A DNA stretch of 64,000 bases, from the NCBI GenBank assembly GCA_028285445.1, contig JANQPQ010000012.1, forward strand, positions 1-64,000, read 5' to 3'. The stretch comes from Cyclobacteriaceae bacterium. GTDB lineage: Bacteria; Bacteroidota; Bacteroidia; Cytophagales; Cyclobacteriaceae. The position numbers and the translations under genes were made by a program. The notes under the pieces are model-generated. The model saw only the letters and a list, made by a program, of their open reading frames with translations, did not search any database and had not been told where the DNA came from. Below are positions 26,365-35,189 of this stretch, one piece after another; position 1 is the first letter of the stretch; each line of letters starts with the position of its first letter.

Positions 26365-27717
26365 CTAAATGTGATGATGCAAACTCTCATTCAACATGGG
26401 GTGATTTTTTGCTATCAATGGAGCCTTAGCCAAGTTTGTCAGCGCCACATATAAGAAGCCAGCACCGAAAACCAGAGCCATGCCAATTTCTAAGAATCCA
26501 AACCCACCATCATGCTGCATGGTTCCAGGGGTAATCATTAGGTAGAAATCGAACCAGTGTCCTATCACTATCATACCACAAATCAATTTCAAGAACCTCG
26601 TGTGTCGTTTAGCATCTCGGGTCATCAAAATCAGGAATGGCAACACAAAGTTGATTATCAAGTTGAAGTAGAATACCCAGGAGTAGTTGCTACTATTGAT
26701 TCTTTCAATGAAATAAATAGTCTCTTCAGGAATATTAGCATAGTAAATCAGCAGGAATTGGCCGAACCATATGTAGGTCCAAAAAATTGTGAAAGCCCAG
26801 ACAAATTTTCCGAGATCGTGAAGATGATTGGAGTCTACTATAGATAGCAGACCTTTCTCCTTCAGCGCCAGCACAATTAGCGTTATCATTGACAGGCCAG
26901 CCACCCACCAACTTGCAAAAACGTACCAGCCGAACATGGTACTGAACCAGTGCGTGTCTATTGACATCACCCAGTCCCAAGCCGATGTAGAAGATGTAAC
27001 AGCAAATATTATCAGGAAGATAGCCGATAGGCTTCTCATTTTGTACCAATGTTGATTCCCTCCTTCAATATCCTCCTTAAGGGAATGCTTCCTCATCATC
27101 ATAAAGAACCAATACCAAAGGGCAAAATAGAGTACCATTCTCAGTACATAGAAAAAAGGAAATCCGGGGTTTTCGGTAAGGGGCCAGAAGAAATAGGCCC
27201 TTTTTCCACTTATTATTGAGTCATACTTTTCCCCTCCCTCAACATACAGATCCGTGTGTGTCCAGTGGAAAATATCCCCGCCGGCTACAAAGAACATTAC
27301 CAGCGTGAGAACACCACCTATGGGCAACCAATAACCGAAAGCCTCAGGAATTCTTTTTATCCCTGCTGACCATCCGGCTTGTGCGGCATATTGTATGGCA
27401 ACGAAGAAAACTCCTATTATCGCTATTCCGATAAAATAAACATTGTTGATCCAGATGTTAACATATAGCCTTTTGAGCCAAGTTGGGCTACCATGCCCGC
27501 CTTCTTCACTGGCGGCTGATGCAAATTCAGCATCAGCACTTGCCAGAGCTCTATCAGAAACGACGTTGACACCGTGTCCCCCGTCCTCGGCTCCATGTCC
27601 TCCGCCTGCCATAGCCATAACAATGCCGACAATTACTAACACCACTCCAATTATGGCGGTGATAGCCAAGCGTTTCTTTGCCTCGGGGCTAAAAGTATAT
27701 TGTTCCTCTATCGACAT
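26365..27717 (-). CDS. actF: alternative complex III subunit ActF (NrfD-like membrane protein)
   Basis: A 450-residue inner-membrane protein of the NrfD/PsrC-like family, related to ActC but lacking its main quinone-site role. About ten helices; recognisable stretches are NIWINNVYFIGIAIIGVFFVAIQYAAQAGWS, the FHWTHTDLY loop, and TSSTSAWDWVMSIDTHWFSTMFGWYVFASWW. The N-terminus has a Gly/His-rich loop (GGGHGAEDGGHG). It begins 3 bases after the ActE stop and ends 70 bases before the subunit II gene, which links complex III to its oxidase. Annotated in many genomes as quinol:cytochrome c oxidoreductase quinone-binding subunit 2. Confidence 0.93.
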   Translation of the reverse strand: MSIEEQYTFSPEAKKRLAITAIIGVVLVIVGIVMAMAGGGHGAEDGGHGVNVVSDRALASADAEFASAASEEGGHGSPTWLKRLYVNIWINNVYFIGIAIIGVFFVAIQYAAQAGWSAGIKRIPEAFGYWLPIGGVLTLVMFFVAGGDIFHWTHTDLYVEGGEKYDSIISGKRAYFFWPLTENPGFPFFYVLRMVLYFALWYWFFMMMRKHSLKEDIEGGNQHWYKMRSLSAIFLIIFAVTSSTSAWDWVMSIDTHWFSTMFGWYVFASWWVAGLSMITLIVLALKEKGLLSIVDSNHLHDLGKFVWAFTIFWTYIWFGQFLLIYYANIPEETIYFIERINSSNYSWVFYFNLIINFVLPFLILMTRDAKRHTRFLKLICGMIVIGHWFDFYLMITPGTMQHDGGFGFLEIGMALVFGAGFLYVALTNLAKAPLIAKNHPMLNESLHHHI

Positions 27718-27720
27718 TTG

Positions 27721-28350
27721 TTATTGTTTTTGTAGCGTTTGTACGTATCGAACTATTTTCCACCTCTCTTCAGGGCTCAACTGCGAGGCATGTGCTCCCA
27801 TTCTACCCTTACCAACTGTGATCACATGATAGATGTGTCCTTCAGAAACATCCTTTAGTGCAGCCGAATTGTAAACCGGAACTCCCCCAAATGCTTGCCC
27901 AACGGCTCCATCTCCTTGCCCGGTATCGCCATGACAATGTGTACAAAAGCGAGTGTAAAGCAACTTACCAGCATCTACTATTTCTTGGGTATTACCAATT
28001 GGGCTCTTAACGTTCGCAGCCGCGTAGGCTAAGCTGTCTTTTGGAATTCTATATGGCAAATCGCCATTCTTACTGCGACGGACCGTATTAGCTGGTGGCA
28101 CCCGCATATTCATTTCATTGGGATTATTGGGATTTGAGCTGTAGTACTCTCCCAAACCATCATCCAACGAACTAACCCAGTTACCGGCGTCTTTATCCTT
28201 AATTTGCTTCAGTGGCTCGTAGGCTACTGAGTGATACATGTTTGGCGCATACTCCTTGCCAGGATCATCTTTTCCTGCGGAGCATGAAACAAGAACAGCT
28301 CCCACAATAATGAGAATTAGCCTGTTTGTTGTTGTCTTCATTTGAAACAT
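27721..28350 (-). CDS. actE: alternative complex III subunit ActE, monohaem cytochrome c lipoprotein
   Basis: A 209-residue periplasmic lipoprotein. Signal peptide and lipobox LVSCSAG give an acylated Cys about residue 24, and a single haem site CTHCH lies near residue 138 with the sixth ligand Met in KGRMGAHASQLSPEERW. It would pass electrons from the ActA haems to the oxidase. The frame opens with ATG 10 bases after the ActD stop; a second ATG three codons later (MKTTTNR) is an equally good start. Situated between ActD and ActF as in known ACIII operons. Confidence 0.92.
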   Translation of the reverse strand: MFQMKTTTNRLILIIVGAVLVSCSAGKDDPGKEYAPNMYHSVAYEPLKQIKDKDAGNWVSSLDDGLGEYYSSNPNNPNEMNMRVPPANTVRRSKNGDLPYRIPKDSLAYAAANVKSPIGNTQEIVDAGKLLYTRFCTHCHGDTGQGDGAVGQAFGGVPVYNSAALKDVSEGHIYHVITVGKGRMGAHASQLSPEERWKIVRYVQTLQKQ

Positions 28351-28359
28351 ATATCTCTT

Positions 28360-28890
28360 TTAGTCAAAGTTCTTTTCATTTACCTCTTCTGCGCCGGCCT
28401 CAGATAAAATTCCATTAAGCTGATCTTTTGAGAAGCTGGTATTCTTAGCGAGATCAATCGCCATCACATGCTTGTCGTCCGTAGTTCTGATATCAAATAG
28501 CCTCGGCTTTTTGTATGGCTTAAGATCACTAACGATCATAAATGTTCCGACCATTCCCAACGCTGCAAGTAATACTGTTAATTCAAAAGTTACAGGAATG
28601 AAGGGTGGTAATGATGTGAAATTTTTTCCCCCGATAATCATTGGCCAATCTACACCGAGCATCCAAAACATCATGGTTAGGGCGAGGGTAGTACCAGTCA
28701 TTCCAAACATGAAGGCTGCAATAGGAAGCCTAGACATCTTATATCCAAGCGCTGTATCCAATCCATGAATAGGAAAAGGAGTATATACTTCGTGAATTTT
28801 GACTCCGGCGTCCCTTATCTTTTTCACGGCCCCAAGAAGGACGTCCTCATCATCGAAAATACCTACTACGAAATTCTTATCAGCTTCCAT
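28360..28890 (-). CDS. actD: alternative complex III subunit ActD (DUF3341)
   Basis: A 176-residue protein with a cytoplasmic N-terminal domain (FVVGIFDDEDVLLGAVKKIRDAG, then VYTPFPIHGLD) and two membrane helices (AAFMFGMTGTTLALTMMFWML and PFIPVTFELTVLLAALGMVGTFM), followed by a short C-terminal tail. This is the DUF3341 layout of ActD, a structural part of the complex without cofactors. One base separates it from the ActC gene. Confidence 0.92.
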   Translation of the reverse strand: MEADKNFVVGIFDDEDVLLGAVKKIRDAGVKIHEVYTPFPIHGLDTALGYKMSRLPIAAFMFGMTGTTLALTMMFWMLGVDWPMIIGGKNFTSLPPFIPVTFELTVLLAALGMVGTFMIVSDLKPYKKPRLFDIRTTDDKHVMAIDLAKNTSFSKDQLNGILSEAGAEEVNEKNFD

Positions 28891-28891
28891 A

Positions 28892-30307
28892 TTATTCAGC
28901 GGTATTAATTTCTGAAGTACTAGGCTGTGCTGGTTCTGCAGCTACCTTAGATTTTTCAGAGGTTGACTTAATTATACTTTTTATTTCTGCCATGTTAATT
29001 ACCGGGAAGAACTTGGCAAACAACAGGAAGGCAGTAAAGAAAAATCCGAACGAGAATAGGTATACACCCACGTCATACTTAGTTGGGTAGAACATTGCCC
29101 AGCTAGATGGAAGATAGTCTCGATGCAGCGAAGTAACGATAATTACAAAACGTTCGAACCACATCCCAATATTGACAATGATTGAAAGGATAAATGTGGC
29201 CACAATACTTCTTCTGATTTTCTTGATCCAGAACAGTTGAGGCGAAATAACATTACAGGTCATCATGGTCCAGTAAGCCCACCAATAAGGTCCCGTGGCT
29301 CTATTCAGGAAGGCATATTGCTCAGCCTCCACTCCAGAGTACCAGGAAATAAACAATTCTGTGATATATGCTATTCCTACAATAGACCCGGTGATGATGA
29401 TGATAATGTTCATCAACTCTATGTGCTCAATTGTAACGTAGTCTTCTAACTTGAACATGGCTCTTGTAACCAACATTAAAGTTAGTACCATAGCAAACCC
29501 TGAGAATATCGCCCCAGCGACAAAATATGGTGGAAAAATCGTTGTGTGCCACCCTGGTATTACCGAGGTAGCAAAGTCCATTGATACAATAGTATGCACA
29601 GAAAGAACCAGGGGTGTTGCTAAACCGGCGAGAACGAGGGAAACTGATTCGTAACGAGACCATGTTTTTGCGGCCCCATCCCAACCGAAACTCAACGCTC
29701 CATATATCATCTTAGAAACCTTGTTCTTTGCACGATCTCTGATTGTGGCAAAATCAGGGATCAATCCCAAATACCAGAAAACAAGTGAAACGGTAAAATA
29801 TGTGCTAATGGCAAACACATCCCATAACAGGGGCGAGTTGAAGTTCACCCAAAGTGATCCAAAAGTATTGGGAAGTGGTAGTGCCCAATAAAATCCTAAC
29901 CAAAGTCGGCCCATATGCAGACCAGGAAACATAGCCGCACAGATAACCGCAAAAATTGTCATCGCCTCTGCTGCTCTGTTAATTGACATCCTCCATTTCT
30001 GACGGAATAACAGCAAGATCGCAGAGATAAGCGTTCCGGCGTGGCCAATACCAACCCACCACACGAAGTTTGTGATATCCCAAGCCCAGCCAACGGTCTT
30101 GTTTAGACCCCATACACCAATCCCTTCCCACACCAACATAAATACTGCGTAGCCACCGAGGCCTAACGCGCCAAGGGAAATGGCCATTCCCAGCATCCAC
30201 GATTTGGTTGGAGGCCCCTCTACTTGTCGGCAAATGTCTTCAGTAACATCAGCGACAGTCTTTCCACTGGTGACTAGAGGTTCTCTTACTGGTGAAACTA
30301 CTTGCAT
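28892..30307 (-). CDS. actC: alternative complex III subunit ActC (NrfD-like, quinol-binding)
   Basis: A 471-residue polytopic inner-membrane protein of the NrfD family with about ten helices. It carries the family segments ITNFVWWVGIGHAGTLISAIL, GLHMGRLWLGFYWALP and WHTTIFPPYFVAGAIFSG. In ACIII, ActC with ActB forms the quinol oxidation site on the periplasmic side. The last 30 residues are hydrophilic. It starts 26 bases after the ActB stop and ends one base before the ActD start. Confidence 0.94.
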   Translation of the reverse strand: MQVVSPVREPLVTSGKTVADVTEDICRQVEGPPTKSWMLGMAISLGALGLGGYAVFMLVWEGIGVWGLNKTVGWAWDITNFVWWVGIGHAGTLISAILLLFRQKWRMSINRAAEAMTIFAVICAAMFPGLHMGRLWLGFYWALPLPNTFGSLWVNFNSPLLWDVFAISTYFTVSLVFWYLGLIPDFATIRDRAKNKVSKMIYGALSFGWDGAAKTWSRYESVSLVLAGLATPLVLSVHTIVSMDFATSVIPGWHTTIFPPYFVAGAIFSGFAMVLTLMLVTRAMFKLEDYVTIEHIELMNIIIIITGSIVGIAYITELFISWYSGVEAEQYAFLNRATGPYWWAYWTMMTCNVISPQLFWIKKIRRSIVATFILSIIVNIGMWFERFVIIVTSLHRDYLPSSWAMFYPTKYDVGVYLFSFGFFFTAFLLFAKFFPVINMAEIKSIIKSTSEKSKVAAEPAQPSTSEINTAE

Positions 30308-30333
30308 ATATAGTTCAATGTTTTAAATGTTCT

Positions 30334-33300
30334 CTATGCTTTATCCTTATTGCGGATCTTAGTCATATAATAAATATTCGGGCTTACGCCAACCTCCTCA
30401 AGAACAAAGTATGCCCTCTCATTTTGAGGTTCTCTCTTACCCTCGTCCTCAGCTTTGAAATCCAATAGTCTTGAGATTTCAGAATTAGCATCAAGCATAT
30501 CACCAAATGTTATAGCATTGGTTGGGCAAGATTGCGCGCAGGCTGTGGTGATTTCGCCATCCTTCGGTCTTTGACCATTTTTCTTGGCTTCAAGCTTACC
30601 TGCCTGGATTCGTTGCACACACAGCGAGCATTTTTCCATAACTCCCCTTGAGCGAACAACCACGTCAGGATTTAACACCATTTTACCGAGGTCAGTATTC
30701 ATCGCAGTATTGAAGTCAGCAAACTGCTTGTTATCGTGGTATTTGAACCAGTTAAATCTTCTAACCTTATAAGGGCAGTTGTTAGCACAGTAGCGTGTTC
30801 CGATGCAACGATTGTATGCCATTTGATTAAGGCCCTCTGTGCTGTGCGTAGTTGCAGCTACCGGGCATACAGTTTCACAAGGAGCATTATTACAATGCTG
30901 ACACATCATCGGCTGGAAAGTGACCTCAGGATTAGCTTCAGGGTTTTCCTTATCTCTCATGCTCTCAGCATCATCACTGCTGCTATAATAGCGGTCAATT
31001 CTTAACCAATGCATCTCCCTTCTCATCAGCACCTCATCTTTTCCAACAACAGGGATATTATTCTCAACGTTACAGGCAACCAGACAGGCTGAACACCCGG
31101 TACAGGAGTTCATATCTACAGCCATACCCCAGTGGTGATTGTCATACTTGTGACCTTTCCAAAGACTGAGATTGAGGGGTTTTTCAGAATGATCTTCCTT
31201 AGACCAGGTTGATATCTTTGGTTTGTGATGTCTTTCCCAGTTTGGCTTCTGATATTCTGATAATACATCTTCCTGAACAACAAAACCTCTATCCATGTAG
31301 GTTTGATGGGTCTGAGTTCTGGCAATACGGTAGCTTTCCTCTGTTTTAGTGGCAGTTACTCCTGTCACATTAAAGCTTTGCGTACCATTGAGAGTGGTAA
31401 TTGCCGGATATGCATTAACGCCCAGATTGTTACCAACCTTTCCGGCCTTTGTTCTACCAAATCCAATAGAGAGGCCAATTGTTCCCTCAGCTTGGCCTGG
31501 TTGAATCACAGCAGGAGCCTTCATGGTGGTTCCATTGACGGAAATATCCACCATCGATGTGCTATCCTCACCCATTTCGATTCCCATTTCGGTTGCATCG
31601 GTCTGGGACAATGTCACATAGTTGTCCCAAGTTACTTTAGTAACAGGGTCTGGCAATTCATGAACGAGTGGGTTATTGGCAAAGGAGCCCGTTCCCACTC
31701 CTACCTTTTGGTAGATTGCCAATTCAAGGCCACTTCCTCCCTTGTAATTACTACTAATGCTTTGTTCAACGGCACCAAAATCAGCGCTAAAAGTATAACC
31801 CCCACCAGATGCGGCATCGGATGCTGACATTTCCATCACGCCATCATGAACAGCTTTATCCCAAAATATCTGGAAGTCCAACTCTGAATTTTGGTTATCA
31901 AAGAACCTGGTTTTCCAGCTATTTTGTAGGTAGGTATAATAATCTGTGGTATTATTTCCAGCCCAGGTCAATAAAGTACTTTGAGCTTGCCTGGTGTCAA
32001 ATAATGGTGCTATCGTTGGCTGAGCCAGGCTATAATTTCCAGCCTTAGGCTCCGCATCATTCCATGATTCCAGGTAGTGGTTATCTGGTGCGATGTAGTC
32101 TGCCAGGCTTGCAGTTTCATCTGCTCTGTCGTTGGTGCTGATCTTTACTCCAACCTTAGATAAATTCTGAGATAGCTCTCCTCCTCTGGCGTGGTCATAC
32201 ACAGGGTTGCAGTTATAGAATACTACAGCTCCGATTCCACCGCCCTTTACGTCATCAATAAATTGATTCATTGCCTCGTCATTTCCTTTTCGGAAATTAA
32301 CTGGCTTGGAGAGGTCTATTGTTGTTCCGTAATTGCCTAACAGGTCGTTGATGGCATTCACCAATATCTGTACAGCTGGATCATTCGAACCAGAAACTAC
32401 CAGTGAACTGCCGCGATTATTCCATAAGTCATCTGCGGCTTTCTTAAGGTGTGCATTATCCCAGTTGCTTAGGCTTGTCGCCGCCGCTCCTGCTTTGCCT
32501 GCAATAAGATTGTATAGTGTTGCAACAGCAGAACCCTGCTGAGATGGCTTAACCTTAATTCTATAGTCGGCGTTGGCCCCTGTAAGAGACATGTTAGACT
32601 CAACATGGTAATGTCGAGACATGGATTTTTGCTTAGGACCTACTTTTCTATTCTGAGAATATTGATGGGAGAATTCCAGCGGAGAAATCCAAGTGCCAAG
32701 AAAATCTGCATCAAATCCAACGATTACCTGTGCTTTGCCGAAGTCGTATGAAGGAATTACGGCTGAGCCAAAAGATGTCTCATTGGCTTTTGCAATACCG
32801 TACGCAGATTGCTGATCGTATACAACATGTTCGGTATTGGGGAAGGTTGCTTTGAAAACTTCGATGGCATCAAGTGTGGTGGGACTGAGTATGGTATTGC
32901 TAACAATCCGAATCTGTCCGCCAGCACCAGCCACTTCATTTAGCTTTGCGATAACTTCCTGGTCTAATTCTGCCCAGCTCTTATCAGTTCCTCCGGCTTG
33001 AGGACCTCTTAGTCTTTCTTCATCATATAGAGACAAAACTGACGCCTGAACCTGGGCATTAGTTCCGCCATAAGTAACTTTTGAAAGTTCGTTGCCCTCT
33101 ATCTTGATCGGCCTTCCCTCCCTGGTCTTTACCAATACACTGCAGTAATCTCCACCATTTAGATATGTGGAAGCATAGTAGTTGGCTATTCCGGGGTCAA
33201 CATCAACTGGTTTATTGAGGTACGGTATGGCCTTTCTAACAGGAGCCTCACATGCGGCAAGGCTTGCCGCGGCAACGCTAAAGCCCATCATTTTAAGGAA

Positions 33301-33453
33301 ATCTCTACGCTCCCATCCGCTGTGTCCTTCTTCCTCACTCTTGCTAATTCGTGGTAGGTCGGCAGGAAATTCTTTGCCCTTATTTTTCAGGTAAGAAGGG
33401 TCGTTATTTAACTCTTCTAATCCTTTCCAATACCTTTTGTTATTGTCTTTCAT
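30334..33453 (-). CDS. actB: alternative complex III subunit ActB (iron-sulfur and molybdopterin-like domains)
   Basis: A 1039-residue periplasmic subunit. The N-terminus has a Tat-type motif (ERRDFLKMMGF, Arg49-Arg50) running into SLAAC, so the Cys at 68 could be lipidated. Residues about 90-740 resemble a molybdopterin oxidoreductase, which in this family carries no cofactor. The C-terminal 256 residues hold 15 cysteines in four groups: CTGCSACLVAC from 784, CQHCNNAPCETVC, the three-Cys CIGTRYCANNC, and CSLC with CAQSC. This fits three [4Fe-4S] and one [3Fe-4S] cluster, as described for ActB. Lies between ActA and ActC. Confidence 0.95.
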   Translation of the reverse strand: MKDNNKRYWKGLEELNNDPSYLKNKGKEFPADLPRISKSEEEGHSGWERRDFLKMMGFSVAAASLAACEAPVRKAIPYLNKPVDVDPGIANYYASTYLNGGDYCSVLVKTREGRPIKIEGNELSKVTYGGTNAQVQASVLSLYDEERLRGPQAGGTDKSWAELDQEVIAKLNEVAGAGGQIRIVSNTILSPTTLDAIEVFKATFPNTEHVVYDQQSAYGIAKANETSFGSAVIPSYDFGKAQVIVGFDADFLGTWISPLEFSHQYSQNRKVGPKQKSMSRHYHVESNMSLTGANADYRIKVKPSQQGSAVATLYNLIAGKAGAAATSLSNWDNAHLKKAADDLWNNRGSSLVVSGSNDPAVQILVNAINDLLGNYGTTIDLSKPVNFRKGNDEAMNQFIDDVKGGGIGAVVFYNCNPVYDHARGGELSQNLSKVGVKISTNDRADETASLADYIAPDNHYLESWNDAEPKAGNYSLAQPTIAPLFDTRQAQSTLLTWAGNNTTDYYTYLQNSWKTRFFDNQNSELDFQIFWDKAVHDGVMEMSASDAASGGGYTFSADFGAVEQSISSNYKGGSGLELAIYQKVGVGTGSFANNPLVHELPDPVTKVTWDNYVTLSQTDATEMGIEMGEDSTSMVDISVNGTTMKAPAVIQPGQAEGTIGLSIGFGRTKAGKVGNNLGVNAYPAITTLNGTQSFNVTGVTATKTEESYRIARTQTHQTYMDRGFVVQEDVLSEYQKPNWERHHKPKISTWSKEDHSEKPLNLSLWKGHKYDNHHWGMAVDMNSCTGCSACLVACNVENNIPVVGKDEVLMRREMHWLRIDRYYSSSDDAESMRDKENPEANPEVTFQPMMCQHCNNAPCETVCPVAATTHSTEGLNQMAYNRCIGTRYCANNCPYKVRRFNWFKYHDNKQFADFNTAMNTDLGKMVLNPDVVVRSRGVMEKCSLCVQRIQAGKLEAKKNGQRPKDGEITTACAQSCPTNAITFGDMLDANSEISRLLDFKAEDEGKREPQNERAYFVLEEVGVSPNIYYMTKIRNKDKA

Positions 33454-33478
33454 ATAGTTTTCGCAGGCAAATGATCGG

Positions 33479-34729
33479 TTAATAATGGCACTTAGAGCAT
33501 TCCAGCCCTCCGATATCTTCCACTTTCATGGGCTCCTTACTTTGCTCCTTATGGAGTTCCACTAGCTTATCATAGTAGGCATTGCCCTGTGTATTAATAT
33601 CAGTTTTGCGATGACAGTCGATGCACCAACCCATAGTTAGGTTGCTATGCTGCCTTACAACGTCCATTTCTTCTATTGGCCCATGGCAGGTTTGGCATTC
33701 AATGTTACCAACCTCAACATGTTGCGCATGATTGAAGTAGGCCAGATCCGGCAGATTATGGACCCTGACCCATTCTATTGGCGCATTGTTATCAACCGCG
33801 GCAAATATTTTCTTGATCTCAGGAGAATCCTTTAGAATTCCATCGTTAGGGTTATGGCAATTCATACAAATATTAGGTGAAGGAATATTGGCGTTTTTAC
33901 TCTTCCTTACTCCGGTATGGCAATAGTTGCAGTCTATTTGGAAGTCGCCGGCATGTATCTTATGAGAGAATGCTATTGGTTGTGTCGGAGCATATCCCTC
34001 CTGTACTCCTATATTGTAAGCACCATCAATAACAGTCTTCAGAACGATGGCCATAAAAATAAAAGCCAGTACACCAATGGTTGCTTTGTTCTTAAGGAGT
34101 GCCTCGAAATTGAAGGGGGATGCTAGTATTTCTTTGTCATCCTCATCAAGCTCTTTCTGATTCAGGTAACGCTGCAGAACAGTTACGATCAGCATTAAAA
34201 CGATGAGAATGAGGATGAGGACAATAACAAGTCCTACCAGTATAGCATTAAGGTAACCGGTTGAGATACCCGCTCCTGAAGTATTAGGATCGTTAGGGTC
34301 ACCAACAACCACTGCTTCTGGTTCTTTTTCGGCCTCGGCTTTTACATATGAAATTATTGAAACAATCTGCTCATCGTCAAAGAAGTCGAAGGCGGTCATC
34401 TCCAACTTATTGTACTCCTCATAAAGCGCGACCAAATAAGGATCTCCAGACTGAATCTCCTTGCTCGAGTTTTTTACGAAAGCTATAATCTGCGGTAGTG
34501 TCCTTCTATCATACACCCCCTCCAAAGCAGGGCCGATATATCTCTCCTTTACTTTATGACAAGAGGCACAGTTCTGACGGAATAAGGAAGCTCCGGCATC
34601 AATAACTGCCTGGTCGGTGGAAAGACTGTCCGTTCCTTGAGCTGACACAGATGCCAGCGAGAGGAAGAAAACGAGGGGAAGGACGGTTAGGTTTTTGGTA
34701 AGTTTGGCAGCTAATTGCTTAATAGACAT
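33479..34729 (-). CDS. actA: alternative complex III subunit ActA, multihaem cytochrome c with extra N-terminal haem domain
   Basis: A 416-residue protein, first gene of the act block. A signal peptide (VLPLVFFLSLASVSAQ) is followed by a monohaem cytochrome c domain (CASCH near residue 54), a membrane helix of about 25 residues near 165-190, a second near 215-235, and a C-terminal class III-type domain with five haem sites: CNYCH, CMNCH, CQTCH, CIDCH and CSKCH, the last only one residue from the C-terminus. Six CxxCH in total; the well-studied ActA proteins are described as pentahaem. It receives electrons from ActB and hands them towards ActE and the oxidase. A good promoter precedes it at 34771-34801. 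Confidence 0.92.
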   Translation of the reverse strand: MSIKQLAAKLTKNLTVLPLVFFLSLASVSAQGTDSLSTDQAVIDAGASLFRQNCASCHKVKERYIGPALEGVYDRRTLPQIIAFVKNSSKEIQSGDPYLVALYEEYNKLEMTAFDFFDDEQIVSIISYVKAEAEKEPEAVVVGDPNDPNTSGAGISTGYLNAILVGLVIVLILILIVLMLIVTVLQRYLNQKELDEDDKEILASPFNFEALLKNKATIGVLAFIFMAIVLKTVIDGAYNIGVQEGYAPTQPIAFSHKIHAGDFQIDCNYCHTGVRKSKNANIPSPNICMNCHNPNDGILKDSPEIKKIFAAVDNNAPIEWVRVHNLPDLAYFNHAQHVEVGNIECQTCHGPIEEMDVVRQHSNLTMGWCIDCHRKTDINTQGNAYYDKLVELHKEQSKEPMKVEDIGGLECSKCHY

Positions 34730-34770
34730 CTGCGTTATTCTATTAGTTTAGGTTGAGCTTTAAGTCCTCA

Positions 34771-34801
34771 CAAATCTACTACTCGAGTTATATTTTTCAA
34801 A
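34771..34801 (-). promoter_or_regulatory. housekeeping-type promoter of the act/cox operon
   Basis: On the minus strand: TTTG, 19-base spacer, TAGATTTG. Both boxes and the spacing match the Bacteroidota consensus TTTG-N19-TAnnTTTG. RNA would start near 34764, leaving a leader of about 35 bases before the ActA ATG. Confidence 0.75.
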
Positions 34802-34984
34802 TTTATTTCAACTTTTTAAAAATGGGGATGATTAGGGTGTAGCCGATGAAGAGTAATGTTGAAAAAATCCTCTCAAATATTGAACAAAGGAGGTTTTTAA
34901 CGCTAGTAACTACCGCCCTCAACCTGGTGACCAGGCCTGGTAACTAGCTTGGAAATCGAAGTGCAGGCTTGGGTATAAAATAAG
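34802..34984. other. non-coding stretch between the act promoter and tRNA-Cys
   Basis: About 180 bases, the core of a 300-base gap (34730-35029), with no credible gene. A reading frame of 33 codons starting at 34848 has no family character, and the longer minus-strand frame here is a translation through the tRNA. A short perfect inverted repeat, CCTGG-TGA-CCAGG, lies at 34922-34934 without a following T run. Nothing else stands out. Confidence 0.5.
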
Positions 34985-35010
34985 AAAGACCAACTGTTAA
35001 TTGGTCTGTT
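34985..35010 (-). terminator. terminator of the tRNA-Cys gene
   Basis: A 7-bp stem AGACCAA / TTGGTCT with a 7-base loop at 34988-35008; on the minus strand it is followed by TTCTTATTTT. It begins about 20 bases after the tRNA 3' end. Confidence 0.65.
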
Positions 35011-35029
35011 TAAGATGTGAAACTTTGTG

Positions 35030-35100
35030 AGGCGCTGAGCGGATTCGAACCGCTGTAAAAGGTTTTGCAGACCTCTGCCTAGCCACTCGGCCACAGCGCC
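35030..35100 (-). tRNA. tRNA-Cys (anticodon GCA)
   Basis: On the minus strand a cloverleaf can be drawn: acceptor GGCGCTG / CAGCGCC, D arm with GCCGAGTGGCTAGGC, anticodon stem AGGT/ACCT around loop CTGCAAA giving anticodon GCA, and T arm AGCGG-TTCGAAT-CCGCT. The discriminator base is U, the identity element of tRNA-Cys. CCA is not encoded; the next bases are CAC. A terminator-like hairpin follows at 34988-35008. Confidence 0.95.
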
Positions 35101-35109
35101 TAATATTGC

Positions 35110-35117
35110 CAAAGCTA
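35110..35117 (-). promoter_or_regulatory. candidate -7 promoter element for tRNA-Cys
   Basis: TAGCTTTG on the minus strand matches TAnnTTTG, 9 bases before the tRNA 5' end. No TTTG is found at the expected distance upstream, so support is partial. Confidence 0.45.
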
Positions 35118-35150
35118 AATAAATTATGCCTGGCATTTGACGCCAAGTAT

Positions 35151-35183
35151 AATAAAAAAGAAGGTGACCGTAGTCACCTTCTT
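35151..35183 (-). terminator. terminator of rpsA
   Basis: An 11-bp stem AAGAAGGTGAC / GTCACCTTCTT with a 4-base loop, followed on the minus strand by a T-rich run. It starts 7 bases after the rpsA stop codon. Confidence 0.85.
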
Positions 35184-35189
35184 AAAGAG

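Noticed and set aside
31303-31827. 174-codon plus-strand frame
   Set aside because: Antisense to actB, whose product has clear family motifs; no independent coding signal.
34903-35136. 77-codon reading frame on the minus strand
   Set aside because: It runs straight through the tRNA-Cys gene; AEWLGRGLQNLLQRFESAQR is the typical translation of a tRNA.
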